A stretch of DNA of 27,792 bases from Spirochaetae bacterium HGW-Spirochaetae-7. Its GTDB lineage: Bacteria; Spirochaetota; Spirochaetia; Treponematales; UBA12059. Made by a program: the position numbers and the translations under genes. The stretch covers positions 1-27,792 of the forward strand of contig PGXR01000006.1 of the NCBI GenBank assembly GCA_002839245.1, read 5' to 3'. A model generated the notes under the pieces. It searched no databases, was not told where the DNA came from, and was given only the letters and a program-made list of their open reading frames with translations. Positions 14,356 to 22,562 of this stretch are shown one piece after another (position 1 is the first letter of the stretch; the number at the start of each line of letters is the position of its first letter).

Positions 14356-16401
14356 CTATCGGGCCTCGGCGAGCCTCGCCGACTCGGCCACGAGCCTGAT
14401 GAACTCGGCCCGGTAGCCATCCACGTCGCTGCCCTTGGCGCCGACCGCAAGATCGGCCACCTGCGACCAGGACGCGGAACCCCTGTACTCCGAGTCGCGG
14501 AGCAGCATCCCCCATTCCGCGACGGCGGCGGCGAACCGCGTGTTTGCGGATGCCTGGCGCAGCGGCACCGGCTTCCAGGATATCGACTTCTCGATGAGCG
14601 CGGACGTGTCACCGTCGGGTTTCTTATACCTGAATTTGATGGTCATGAGGTCGCCGCTTGCCGCCGCCAGGCTCGTGGTGGTCTGCTGGTACTTGAGATC
14701 GGTTCGCGTCGCGCTAGCTCCTGAAGCGGGTACTATTTCGTAAAGCGCGGTCACCGAATGCCCGGCGCCGAGTTCTCCCGCGTCCTTGGTGTCGTCCTCG
14801 AAGTCCCTGGCGGCGAGCAGGCGCTTCTCGTACCCGATGAGCCTGTACGAGGCCACCATAGCCGGGTTGAATTCGATCTGGATCTTCACGTCCTTTGCCA
14901 GCGTGTACAGCGTCCCGGCCATCTGCTTGGACAAGACCTTCTCCGCTTCCCGCATCGAATCGACGTACGCGTAGTTGCCGTTGCCCGAATCGGCCAGTTT
15001 CTGCATCTTGGAATCCTTGTAGTTACCCATGCCGAAGCCAAGCACGGTAAGGAATATGCCGCTTTTGCGTTTTTCCTCTATGAGGCGCACCAGCGCCGCG
15101 TCCGACGAAGCCCCGACGTTGAAATCGCCATCGGTCGCGAGCACGACGCGGTTGTTGCCGCCGCTCATGAAAGCTTCCTTCGCGGCTTGGTACGCCAGCT
15201 CTATGCCTTCGCCGCCCGCCGTGGAGCCTCCCGCTTCAAGGTTGTCTATCGCGCTCATGATCGCGTCCTTGCGGGCGCCGGACGTCGGAGGGAGCACCTG
15301 TCCCGCCGCTCCGGCGTATACCACTATCGATATCCTGTCCTGCTGCCGCATCTTTCCGGCGAGCAGCTTGAGCGACTCCTTGACCAACGGCAGTTTGTTC
15401 GCTTCCGCCATGGAGCCGGACACGTCGACAAGGAATACCAGGTTGGAGGGCGGCAGGTCCCGTTCGGCTATGCGCCTGGACTGAAGGCCTACCCGCAGGA
15501 GATAGTGCCCCTCGTTCCATGGGCACGCCGCCAGTTCGGTATCGAAGGCCAGGGGGTCGTCGCCCCTTGGTTCCGCGTAGTCGTAGGAAAAATAGTTGAC
15601 AAGCTCCTCGATGCGCACCGCGTCGAGGGGCGGAAGGCTCCCCGATTCGATGAACCTGCGTACATTCGCGTACGAAGCTGTATCCACGTCGATGGAAAAA
15701 GTCGACAAGGGTTCATGCGCAGGGTCGTTCCAGGCGTTCTCGACGACCCGGTCGTATTCCTCGGTATTGAAGTCGTCAGGGCCGACAACGTCGGCCTGAT
15801 CCAGCGCATACTGCACCGCCGACTCGGCTTCGTCAAAGTTGCCTGCCAGCGATTCACTTTTCGCGGACGGAACCGCCGCGGCACCAGAACCTGGATACAT
15901 GACTGGAGATGCCTTGTCCTTTTTTTCAGCGGCAGGCTTTGGCGTGGCGGGCTTTGGCGTGGCGGGTTTTGCCGCGACGGCTCGGCTCGAAGTCGAGGGC
16001 GGGTTTTCCCCGGTCATGGCGACGGCAGGATAGGGTGCCGCAACCTGGTCAGTGGGCTCCGCTTGCGGGCTCTCCCTGCCTGAAACCACGCCCTGCGTCC
16101 CCGTGTCGAACTGCGTGTAGACGACAAACATGAGGCAAGCGGCGCTTGCGACCCCGAGCACAGCCTTGAAGGCAGGAGCGGTCCACAGCGACGCCAAAGA
16201 AAACGACAGCCGCTTCTTTTCCGCTGAGAATTGCGACAGGAGTCGTTCCCTGAGTTCCCGCTCGAAACGTTTGTCCGGCTTCGCGTCGGGTTTGGCCGCG
16301 AGCAAGTCCCGTATCACTTTCTTCACGACTGCCTCCTGGTCCCTCAAGGCGGGATCGATCCTGTAGAGGTCCTTCAGTATTCTTGCGATGCTCTGTTCCA
16401 T
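14356..16401 (-). CDS. Membrane-anchored VWA protein, YfbK type (VWA plus DUF3520)
   Basis: A 681-residue protein. Residues 1-95 are cytoplasmic and helical; one membrane helix follows (APAFKAVLGVASAACLMFVV), then a Pro/Ala/Lys linker with KPATP repeats. The segment EHEPLSTFSIDVDTASYANV-like (here PLSTFSIDVDTASYANVRRF) is the hallmark of the YfbK N-terminal VWF_A-associated domain. The VWA domain has an intact MIDAS D326-V-S-G-S330, and the C-terminal third fits DUF3520. AAAGGA precedes the ATG. It starts 12 bases after the ECF sigma gene. The single-pass layout with a cytoplasmic helical head next to a sigma gene suggests the head could hold the sigma factor, an inference. Biochemical function of the family is not established. 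Confidence 0.9.
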   Translation of the reverse strand: MEQSIARILKDLYRIDPALRDQEAVVKKVIRDLLAAKPDAKPDKRFERELRERLLSQFSAEKKRLSFSLASLWTAPAFKAVLGVASAACLMFVVYTQFDTGTQGVVSGRESPQAEPTDQVAAPYPAVAMTGENPPSTSSRAVAAKPATPKPATPKPAAEKKDKASPVMYPGSGAAAVPSAKSESLAGNFDEAESAVQYALDQADVVGPDDFNTEEYDRVVENAWNDPAHEPLSTFSIDVDTASYANVRRFIESGSLPPLDAVRIEELVNYFSYDYAEPRGDDPLAFDTELAACPWNEGHYLLRVGLQSRRIAERDLPPSNLVFLVDVSGSMAEANKLPLVKESLKLLAGKMRQQDRISIVVYAGAAGQVLPPTSGARKDAIMSAIDNLEAGGSTAGGEGIELAYQAAKEAFMSGGNNRVVLATDGDFNVGASSDAALVRLIEEKRKSGIFLTVLGFGMGNYKDSKMQKLADSGNGNYAYVDSMREAEKVLSKQMAGTLYTLAKDVKIQIEFNPAMVASYRLIGYEKRLLAARDFEDDTKDAGELGAGHSVTALYEIVPASGASATRTDLKYQQTTTSLAAASGDLMTIKFRYKKPDGDTSALIEKSISWKPVPLRQASANTRFAAAVAEWGMLLRDSEYRGSASWSQVADLAVGAKGSDVDGYRAEFIRLVAESARLAEAR
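15929..15970 (-). repeat. 15-bp tandem repeat coding KPATP units
   Basis: Two adjacent 15-base units (15941-15955 and 15956-15970, differing by one base) and part of a third lie inside the linker of the YfbK-type gene and encode repeated Pro/Ala/Thr/Lys residues. The repeat can vary the length of the extracytoplasmic spacer in frame. Confidence 0.7.
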
Positions 16402-16413
16402 GGTACTTTCCTT

Positions 16414-16989
16414 TCAGGCGCCTGGGCGCTGCATGAGGAAAGCGACGAAGACAGCCAGAGGCATGGCGTCGCGCAAGGCCGCGATCGCCCTGGAATAGCC
16501 CATCTTGCATGCGGCCTCCGACTTTCCGGTGATACGCGCAATCTCGGCGTACGCAAGCCCGTCCCATACCCGCAGGATGATGATTTCGCGCGCATTGCCG
16601 CCCAGCGCCGCAAGGAACGGCTTTAACCGTTCCCAGGCGTCCCGTTCCGCGATCTCCACGGTGAAATCCACCCCGTCGGGCAGGTCCCACCCGTCATCCG
16701 GCACGGCTTCGAGCGATACCGTCCTGCCGATCGTACGCACGTGGTCTACAAGGCAGTTGCGGGCAATGCCGTACAGCCATGCCGAAAACGTGCCCGAGGA
16801 GGAATCGAAGCCGGCTATCCCTTCGAGCGCTTTCATGAAACTCTGGCTTGTCAGGTCCTCGGCCCATTCCCGGCGGAACGTACGGTAGTAGTGGTAGGCG
16901 TAGATCCGCCTGGCATAACGGTCATAGAGCCTCGCGAAAGCCCCGCGATCGCCATCCATGCTTCTTTTCGACAACCGCTCGTCGTCCAT
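16414..16989 (-). CDS. ECF-type RNA polymerase sigma factor
   Basis: A 191-residue sigma-70 family protein. Region 2 is about residues 12-80 (FARLYDRYARRIYAYHYYRT, then DLTSQSFMKAL and WLYGIARN), region 4 about residues 120-175 (NAREIIILRVWDGLAYAEIA, then GKSEAACKMGYSRAI). Region 3 is absent, as in ECF factors. The C-terminus is unusually hydrophobic (MPLAVFVAFLMQRPGA). The ATG at 16989 follows AAGGAGA; longer frames lack a ribosome site. It is co-transcribed with the YfbK-type membrane protein, which could act as its regulator. Target promoters cannot be read from this window. Confidence 0.92.
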   Translation of the reverse strand: MDDERLSKRSMDGDRGAFARLYDRYARRIYAYHYYRTFRREWAEDLTSQSFMKALEGIAGFDSSSGTFSAWLYGIARNCLVDHVRTIGRTVSLEAVPDDGWDLPDGVDFTVEIAERDAWERLKPFLAALGGNAREIIILRVWDGLAYAEIARITGKSEAACKMGYSRAIAALRDAMPLAVFVAFLMQRPGA

Positions 16990-17049
16990 GCATGCTCTCC
17001 TTCGTCGTCTTTCATCATGAACTACGGGCCAACTCCGGAAAGGTAACAT

Positions 17050-17061
17050 GGATACGTATCC
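17050..17061. promoter_or_regulatory. Perfect 12-bp palindrome upstream of the sigma gene
   Basis: GGATACGTATCC is a perfect 12-base palindrome 60 bases upstream of the sigma factor start, inside the 225-base gap between it and the PEP carboxykinase gene. It could be an operator for the sigma-VWA operon. No recognisable protein consensus. Confidence 0.35.
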
Positions 17062-17163
17062 GGTCGGGAGAGCATTGTTGTCGAAGGACGTCGGCGAGCA
17101 ACTCAAGCAAAGTCATACGGCAAAGCGGGTTATGTCGTGGAAGTGGCAGTGGAAAATTCTCTG

Positions 17164-17209
17164 GCCCGCAGCCCGGCCCGGGTTGTAGAAGACGCAGCTG
17201 GCCGCGGGC
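17164..17209 (-). terminator. Possible weak terminator after PEP carboxykinase
   Basis: On the minus strand, shortly after the pckG stop, GCCCGC pairs with GCGGGC and an inner GGCC/GGCC can extend the stem with a bulge; AATTTT follows about 6 bases later. The stem is imperfect and the T-run short. Confidence 0.3.
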
Positions 17210-17214
17210 GCTTC

Positions 17215-19071
17215 CTAGTCCTCGGTCGGCTCGAGGGGAGTTTCATTGAACTCCCAGTGTTCGGGAGACCGCCAGATGGCCGAAAGGGTCAGCTCCCGGA
17301 TGAAGATGAGCTCCTTGGGTAGCCGGTCGTAGAGCTTGGTGAAGAGTTCTTCGTGGGAAAGCAGCTCCCCGACCCACAGATCCCGGTCCACCGCCATGAT
17401 TTCTTTGAATTTGTCCTCTCCGAAGTCTTCCATGCCCTTCCAGCTAATGTCTTCGTACCGGGGCATCCACCCGAGGGGGCTCTCCACGCCCTTGGCGTGG
17501 TTGTTGGCGCGCTCCACGATCCACTTCAGTACGCGGATGTTCTCCCCGAAGCCGGGCCACAGGAAGTTGCCGTCCTTGTCCTTGCGGAACCAGTTGACTC
17601 CGAAGATGCGGGGCGGGCTCTTGATCATGCGGCCGAAGCGCAGCCAGTAGTTGAAGTAGGCGGCCATGTGGTAGCCGCAGAAAGGCAGCATGGCAAAGGG
17701 ATCCCGGCGTATGAGCCCGACCGCGCTGGTGGCCGCCGCCGTGGTCTCGGACCCGAGGGTCGCGGCCAGGTAGACCCCGTACATCCAGTTGAAGGATTGG
17801 TAGACCAGGGGCAGGAGGGTTGATCGCCTGCCGCCGAAGATGAAGGCCTTGATGGGTACGCCTTCGGGGTTTTCCCATTCCGGATCGATGGAGGGGCACT
17901 GATGGGCGGGGGCCGTGAACCGTGCGTTGGGGTGGGCCGCGGGCTTGCCGGAGGCCGGGTCCCAGGGCATACCCTGCCAGTCGATGAGACCCGCAGGCGG
18001 GGTCTTGGTCATGCCCTCCCACCAGACGTCGCCGTCCGGGGTCAGGGCGACGTTCGTGAAGATGGTGTTAGTCCGTATCGTCGCCATGGCATTGGGATTC
18101 GATTTCTCCGAGGTTCCAGGCGCCACGCCGAAGTACCCCGCCTCGGGATTGATGGCCCGAACCTGTCCCTTCGAGTCCGGCTTCAGCCAGGCTATATCGT
18201 CACCTACGGTCGTAACCTTCCAGCCCCCGAAGGCCGCGGGGGGTATCAGCATGGCAAAGTTGGTCTTGCCGCAGGCGCTGGGGAAGGCGCCTGCAACATA
18301 GGTTTTTTCGCCTTCCGGGGACTCGACTCCCAGGATCAGCATGTGCTCGGCCAGCCAGCCCTGGTCCCTGGCGATGACCGAGGCAATCCGCAGGGCGAAG
18401 CATTTCTTCCCGAGGAGGGCGTTGCCGCCGTATCCTGAGCCATACGACCAGATTTCACGGGTTTCCGGGAAATGGACGATGTACTTGCGGTCCATGTCGC
18501 AGGGCCATGGGACGTCTTCCTGCCCCGGGGCCAGGGGAGCCCCCACGGAATGGATGCACGGCACGAACTCTCCACGCTCGCCCAGGATCTCCAAAGCCGC
18601 CTTTCCCATTCTGGTCATGATGCGCATGTTGGCTACGACATAGCCTGAATCGGTGATCTCGATGCCGATGTGGGACAGGGGCGAGCCCAGGGGACCCATA
18701 CTGAAGGGGATGACGTACATCGTCCGGCCGCGCATGCATCCGTCAAAGAGACCCCGGAGGATCTCCTTCATCTCCTTGGGATCCTTCCAGTTGTTCGTGG
18801 GACCTGCCTCAACCTTTCGACGGGAGCAGATGAATGTGCGGTCTTCCACGCGCGCGACATCGCCCGGATCGGAGCGGGCCAGGAAACTGCCGGGCCGCTT
18901 CTCGGGATTCAGGGGGATGAAGGTGCCCGAGGCTACGAGTTCGGCGCATACGCGTCTGTTCTCTTCCTCGGAGCCGTCGCACCAATGTATCCGGTCGGGT
19001 TTGCAGAGGGCCGCGATTTGCGCGACCCAGGCCTTGAGGCCCTCGTGCCTGAGGTAGGCGGGAGTTTCCAT
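17215..19071 (-). CDS. pckG: Phosphoenolpyruvate carboxykinase (GTP)
   Basis: A 618-residue cytosolic enzyme of full length for the GTP-dependent class. It interconverts oxaloacetate + GTP with PEP + CO2 + GDP, serving gluconeogenesis or, in fermenters, CO2 fixation toward succinate. The family motif with the reactive cysteine and P-loop is AGAFPSACGKTNFAML (C267, G268-K269-T270). Also present are RAINPEAGYFGVAPGTS and the N-terminal IHWCDGSEEE substrate region. GGAGG lies 6 bases before the ATG. It stands alone, with its own -10-like box upstream, and is divergent from the sensor kinase gene. Confidence 0.97.
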   Translation of the reverse strand: METPAYLRHEGLKAWVAQIAALCKPDRIHWCDGSEEENRRVCAELVASGTFIPLNPEKRPGSFLARSDPGDVARVEDRTFICSRRKVEAGPTNNWKDPKEMKEILRGLFDGCMRGRTMYVIPFSMGPLGSPLSHIGIEITDSGYVVANMRIMTRMGKAALEILGERGEFVPCIHSVGAPLAPGQEDVPWPCDMDRKYIVHFPETREIWSYGSGYGGNALLGKKCFALRIASVIARDQGWLAEHMLILGVESPEGEKTYVAGAFPSACGKTNFAMLIPPAAFGGWKVTTVGDDIAWLKPDSKGQVRAINPEAGYFGVAPGTSEKSNPNAMATIRTNTIFTNVALTPDGDVWWEGMTKTPPAGLIDWQGMPWDPASGKPAAHPNARFTAPAHQCPSIDPEWENPEGVPIKAFIFGGRRSTLLPLVYQSFNWMYGVYLAATLGSETTAAATSAVGLIRRDPFAMLPFCGYHMAAYFNYWLRFGRMIKSPPRIFGVNWFRKDKDGNFLWPGFGENIRVLKWIVERANNHAKGVESPLGWMPRYEDISWKGMEDFGEDKFKEIMAVDRDLWVGELLSHEELFTKLYDRLPKELIFIRELTLSAIWRSPEHWEFNETPLEPTED

Positions 19072-19117
19072 GGATTCCTCCGATCTTGGGACCGCGCAGG
19101 AAAGCGAAGTCAGAAGG

Positions 19118-19123
19118 ATTATA
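19118..19123 (-). promoter_or_regulatory. -10 box of the pckG promoter
   Basis: A perfect TATAAT on the minus strand, 47 bases before the pckG start, in an AT-rich patch. No good -35 box is visible at 16-18 bases (the place is a C/T-run), so an activator may be needed. Confidence 0.5.
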
Positions 19124-19236
19124 TAAGAAAATAGTTAAAAAGGGGAAGGAAAACGTCGACTCGGTCCGACACGGGGCAGGAAGCCAGCCATCAAAGTGGT
19201 GGAGCCACCGAGGAAGATGGCCGGTTACCTGCCGAT

Positions 19237-19265
19237 TTGACGGCCCAAACCATTTCACATATATT
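19237..19265 (+). promoter_or_regulatory. Sigma-70-like promoter of the sensor kinase/bcp operon
   Basis: TTGACG (19237-19242), a 17-base spacer and TATATT (19260-19265): near-consensus boxes at ideal spacing. Transcription from about 19272 gives a 65-base leader and excludes the upstream alternative start at 19265. Confidence 0.7.
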
Positions 19266-19336
19266 TGTGTTCATGCGAGCCATCGACCCGACCGGAGTCC
19301 GTTACCTCCTGCCATCCCCAGGAGACGGGATCCCGA

Positions 19337-21271
19337 ATGGATGATGCCCGTCGCAGGGTCATCCTCCTCGTCGAGGACGAGGCCATCATCGCGATGGATG
19401 AGGCCCGTCGGCTTGAAGGCTACAACTACAAGGTCATGATCGCGGCCAGCGGGGAGCAGGCCGTCCGGATGGTCTGTTCAGAGAATCTTCCGGTGGACCT
19501 CGTCCTGATGGACATCAACCTCGGCGAGGGAATGGACGGCACCGAAGCGGCGAAAATGATTCATGAATGCCGCGATATTCCGGTGCTCTTCCTGTCTTCC
19601 CACACCGAAACCGAAATCGTCAAAAAAACGGAACAGGTCACCAACTACGGGTACGTGGTCAAGAACTCGAGCCTTACGGTGCTGGATGCCTCCATCAAGA
19701 TGGCGTTCAGGCTATTCGAAGCGAACCGAAGCATCCGGGACCAGAAGATCGAGATCGAGACGGCGTACGAACAGATGCAGGTAGCCAACGAGGAGTTGCA
19801 GGCGACGCAGGACGACCTGATAGAACATGCCAGGGCATTGAACGAGAGCGAGAAGATCTTCAGGTCGCTGTTCGAGAAGGGACCTATCGGTACCGCCTAT
19901 CACCGGATGGTCTATGACAGCGACGGCAAGCCGGTAAACTATGTCATCCTCGAGGCCAATCCCGCCTACGAGCGGATGACCGGCGCGGTCAAGCCGGCAG
20001 GCAAGCTGGTCACGGACGTGTTTGCGGGTATCGAGAAGGACCCGTTCGACTGGGTATCCACGTATGGTGACGTGGCACGGACAGGCAAGGAAATCCGGTT
20101 CCAGCAGCACCTCGAATTGAATGACCGGTGGTACGAAATCGTGGCCTTCCAGAACAAGCCCGATCACTTCGTGACTATCTTTTTCGAGATAACCGGGCAG
20201 AAGCGGATGGAAGAGGAGCTTAGGAAAAGCGAACGGAATTTCAGGGATACCGTATGGGACATGCAGGTTGGCGTGCTCCTGCAGGGACCCCGCGCCGAGA
20301 TACTGCTCAGCAACCCAAAGGCGCTTGAATTGCTTGGACTCAGCGAGGAGCAGCTTCTGGGCAGGACGTCTTTCGACCCGAGCTGGAATGTCATCCACGA
20401 GGACGGCTCGCCGTTCCCGGGGCCGACCCATCCCGTGCCCATGGCGATCGCCACCTTGCGCCCGATTCTCGGGGTCATCATGGGTGTCGCGAGGCCGCTG
20501 ATCGGTGACCGGGTATGGTTGGCGGTGGATGCCCTGCCCCAGTTCGATGAAAACGGCGCGGTACGCCAGGTCGTATGCACTTTCGTGGACGTAACGGAGC
20601 GCAAGACGGCAGAAATGAAGGTGGTCGACCTGCTCCGCGAGAAGGAGATCCTCCTCAAGGAAGTCCAGCACCGCATCAAGAACAACATGAACATTCTGGG
20701 TTCGTTGCTCAGGCTCCAGGCCGAGACGCAGGAGAATCAGGAAGCCAGGGACGCGTTGCAAGCCGCCGTCAACCGCATCGCGAGCATGATGGTGCTCTAC
20801 GACAAGTTGTACCGCTCGGACACAGTCGGCTCCATCTCGATGAATGACTACCTTCCGGACCTCGTCGGGGAGATAGCGCGTAATTTGTCCAGGAAGGAAT
20901 CCGTTGAGGTCCGGACGGAGATCGAGGACATCGTGCTGGACGAAAAGCGCTTGTCATCACTGGGGATCATCGTCAACGAGCTGATGACCAACTCGATGAA
21001 GTATGCGTTCAAGGACAGGGCCGATGGACGGATCAAGATAAGCGCGCGCAGGGTCGGCAGCCGCGTACGGTTGATATACGAGGACAATGGAATCGGCATT
21101 CCTGAAACCGCCGCCTCACCTAGATCGGGCTCGCCAATCGAGGCGGAGGGGAGCCCTCAGGTGAAAGGTTTCGGCTTGCAGCTCGTGGCCATGCTGGTGC
21201 AACAGATCGACGGGACACTGGAGATAGAGCGGCACGGCCGCGCCAGGTTCATTATCGAATTCGACGAATAG
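19337..21271 (+). CDS. Hybrid sensor histidine kinase: receiver, two PAS-like domains, HisKA_2/HATPase
   Basis: A 644-residue soluble kinase with no membrane segment. The receiver domain is residues 7-120 with acidic pair E13/D14, phospho-acceptor D59 (LVLMDINLG), SSHT and K in YVVKNS. A coiled linker follows (about 125-170), then two PAS-like domains (about 170-290 and 297-420). The HisKA_2 dimerisation helix has H445 in EVQHRIKNNMN, and the ATPase domain has E548/N552 in VNELMTNS and D583 in EDNGIGIP. N-terminal receivers on such kinases suggest input from another kinase. The receiver wording is typical of spirochaete proteins. It lies 15 bases before bcp in the same transcript; no cognate output regulator is adjacent. 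Confidence 0.93.
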   Translation: MDDARRRVILLVEDEAIIAMDEARRLEGYNYKVMIAASGEQAVRMVCSENLPVDLVLMDINLGEGMDGTEAAKMIHECRDIPVLFLSSHTETEIVKKTEQVTNYGYVVKNSSLTVLDASIKMAFRLFEANRSIRDQKIEIETAYEQMQVANEELQATQDDLIEHARALNESEKIFRSLFEKGPIGTAYHRMVYDSDGKPVNYVILEANPAYERMTGAVKPAGKLVTDVFAGIEKDPFDWVSTYGDVARTGKEIRFQQHLELNDRWYEIVAFQNKPDHFVTIFFEITGQKRMEEELRKSERNFRDTVWDMQVGVLLQGPRAEILLSNPKALELLGLSEEQLLGRTSFDPSWNVIHEDGSPFPGPTHPVPMAIATLRPILGVIMGVARPLIGDRVWLAVDALPQFDENGAVRQVVCTFVDVTERKTAEMKVVDLLREKEILLKEVQHRIKNNMNILGSLLRLQAETQENQEARDALQAAVNRIASMMVLYDKLYRSDTVGSISMNDYLPDLVGEIARNLSRKESVEVRTEIEDIVLDEKRLSSLGIIVNELMTNSMKYAFKDRADGRIKISARRVGSRVRLIYEDNGIGIPETAASPRSGSPIEAEGSPQVKGFGLQLVAMLVQQIDGTLEIERHGRARFIIEFDE

Positions 21272-21286
21272 GAAGGAAGGATCCCG

Positions 21287-21739
21287 ATGCTGACAGAAGG
21301 AAATCCCGCTCCCGATTTTTCTCTCGAGGATGATGCAGGAAAGACAGTGAAACTGTCCTTCTACAAGGGCAAGACGGTCGTCGTCTACTTCTACCCCAAG
21401 GACGATACACCCGGGTGTACCACGGAGGCCTGCGGCTTCCGAGACGCGTTCGACCGGTTCCTGGCCAGGGATGCCGTCGTCATCGGTGTCAGCCCGGACA
21501 AGCCGGTGTCCCACGGCAAATTCAGGGCCAAGTACGGGCTGCCGTTCGTGCTCCTCGCGGATCCGGACCATTCAGTGATCGAGGCGTACGGAGCCTGGGG
21601 CGAGAAGACGATGTATGGCAAGAAGTACGAAGGTGTCATCCGCTCCACGGTGATAGTCGGGCCGGACGGCAAGGTCAAGAAGATATTCCCGAAGGTCAAG
21701 CCAGAGGGACACGCCGAGGAGATCCTCGCGCTCCTGTAG
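21287..21739 (+). CDS. bcp: Thioredoxin-dependent peroxiredoxin, Bcp/PrxQ type
   Basis: A 150-residue cytosolic thiol peroxidase that reduces hydrogen peroxide and organic hydroperoxides using thioredoxin. The active site is P-K-D-D-T-P-G-C44-T-T-E-A-C49: C44 is the peroxidatic and C49 the resolving cysteine of the PrxQ arrangement. The rest of the fold is complete, including RSTVIVGPDGKV, where the conserved Arg sits. GGAAGGAAGGA precedes the ATG. It follows the sensor kinase by 15 bases, which suggests the kinase may respond to redox stress; this is context only. Confidence 0.97.
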   Translation: MLTEGNPAPDFSLEDDAGKTVKLSFYKGKTVVVYFYPKDDTPGCTTEACGFRDAFDRFLARDAVVIGVSPDKPVSHGKFRAKYGLPFVLLADPDHSVIEAYGAWGEKTMYGKKYEGVIRSTVIVGPDGKVKKIFPKVKPEGHAEEILALL

Positions 21740-21768
21740 ACCGGCTGGAGTCTTTGTGGCCGCCGGTC
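21739..21768. terminator. Inverted repeat between convergent bcp and tetR genes
   Basis: GACCGGC (21739-21745) and GCCGGTC (21762-21768) form a 7-pair stem with a 16-base loop in the 42-base gap between two converging genes. No T-run on either strand. It is a possible bidirectional stop structure. Confidence 0.35.
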
Positions 21769-21781
21769 AGTGGAGTACCCG

Positions 21782-22447
21782 CTACTTCCTGATCAGCTCG
21801 AGGAGCCGACCGAATCGCGATTTCGCCAGGTCGGCCAAGCCGTCTGGCCCGCCGGCTACGCACCAGGAACAGGATAGGTCCCAGACCAGGCCGGTCGCCA
21901 GCTCCATCGCCTCCGCGATACGGGGTTCGTCGGGGAACTCCCCCGCGCCGGCGCCGCGTTCAAGGCAATCGCGCACGATGAACTGTATGGCCAGTTCGTC
22001 GGGGCTGAACCACGAGCCGCCCTCCGCGAGCAGTATCGACAGGAACGTGGCGACGAAATTGCGGCCCTTGAGCGAGTAGTAGCCGAAGAAACGCTCCACG
22101 CATGAAAGCAGCGCCGCCATTCTCGGTATCCCGTCGAGAGTACCGTAGTATTCGAGGAGGCGATCGCTTTCTTCGCGCACATACGCGATCAGGATGTCGC
22201 TTTTTGCATGGAAATGATGGTAGAAGTTGCCTGTCGAGATTCCCGCCTCGGCGCAGATGTCCGGGATGGTCGATTTGCCGTATCCCCGTTCGGTGATGAG
22301 GCGGATTGAAGCGGCGAATATGCGCTCCCTGGTCTCGCGGCCCTTCCGGGTTGTCCCACCATGTCCGGGTCGTTTTACGATATCCTCTGAAGCGCTTCCG
22401 TCCGCCGGTCCGTCCAGCGGCATGCCCCGGGTAGCTGGTTCGTTCAT
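21782..22447 (-). CDS. TetR-family transcriptional repressor
   Basis: A 221-residue regulator. After a loose, polar N-tail of ~35 residues comes the TetR DNA-binding domain (about 36-85): RETRERIFAASIRLITERGY, then helix-turn-helix STIPDICAEAGISTGNFYHH and FHAKSDIL. The remaining helical part is the ligand and dimer domain, with no recognisable specificity. GGAGG lies 8 bases before the ATG at 22447; a longer frame would run through the operator region. It is divergent from the ubl-AOR-ferredoxin-DUF362 operon with a perfect inverted repeat between them, so it most likely represses that operon and itself until a small ligand binds. Confidence 0.92.
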   Translation of the reverse strand: MNEPATRGMPLDGPADGSASEDIVKRPGHGGTTRKGRETRERIFAASIRLITERGYGKSTIPDICAEAGISTGNFYHHFHAKSDILIAYVREESDRLLEYYGTLDGIPRMAALLSCVERFFGYYSLKGRNFVATFLSILLAEGGSWFSPDELAIQFIVRDCLERGAGAGEFPDEPRIAEAMELATGLVWDLSCSWCVAGGPDGLADLAKSRFGRLLELIRK

Positions 22448-22476
22448 CGGTATCCTCCCGGTCTTTTGGGTTGCAG

Positions 22477-22505
22477 TTGACACCGTACCATATCGGCTGT
22501 AGCCT
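22477..22505 (+). promoter_or_regulatory. Promoter of the AOR operon
   Basis: TTGACA (22477-22482), exactly consensus, then 17 bases and TAGCCT (22500-22505), a weak -10. Start would be near 22512, immediately before the inverted repeat at 22513. A strong -35, a weak -10 and an overlapping operator fit a tightly repressed promoter. Confidence 0.55.
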
Positions 22506-22512
22506 GTACAGG

Positions 22513-22534
22513 AAAACCGAACCAATTCGGTTTT
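22513..22534. promoter_or_regulatory. Perfect inverted repeat, probable TetR operator
   Basis: AAAACCGAA-CCAA-TTCGGTTTT: two perfect 9-base arms around 4 bases, at +1 to +22 of the predicted transcript and between the divergent tetR and ubl genes. A T-run follows on the plus strand, but no rightward gene lies close upstream, so a terminator is unlikely. Nearby, CCTGTACAGG (22503-22512) is a further perfect 10-base palindrome. Confidence 0.65.
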
Positions 22535-22562
22535 TTTGGATGAATTCACGAGAAAGGGCAAG

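Noticed and set aside
14758..16083. Plus-strand frame of 441 codons opposite the YfbK-type gene
   Set aside because: The minus-strand frame holds an intact MIDAS and family signature; the plus frame has none.
19072..19336. Riboswitch or small RNA in the gap between pckG and the sensor kinase gene
   Set aside because: Only promoter elements were found; no conserved riboswitch core or strong terminator hairpin could be recognised.
22513..22540. Rho-independent terminator (hairpin plus T-run on the plus strand)
   Set aside because: No rightward gene ends near it: bcp ends about 770 bases upstream behind the oppositely oriented tetR. Position at +1 of the AOR operon fits an operator better.
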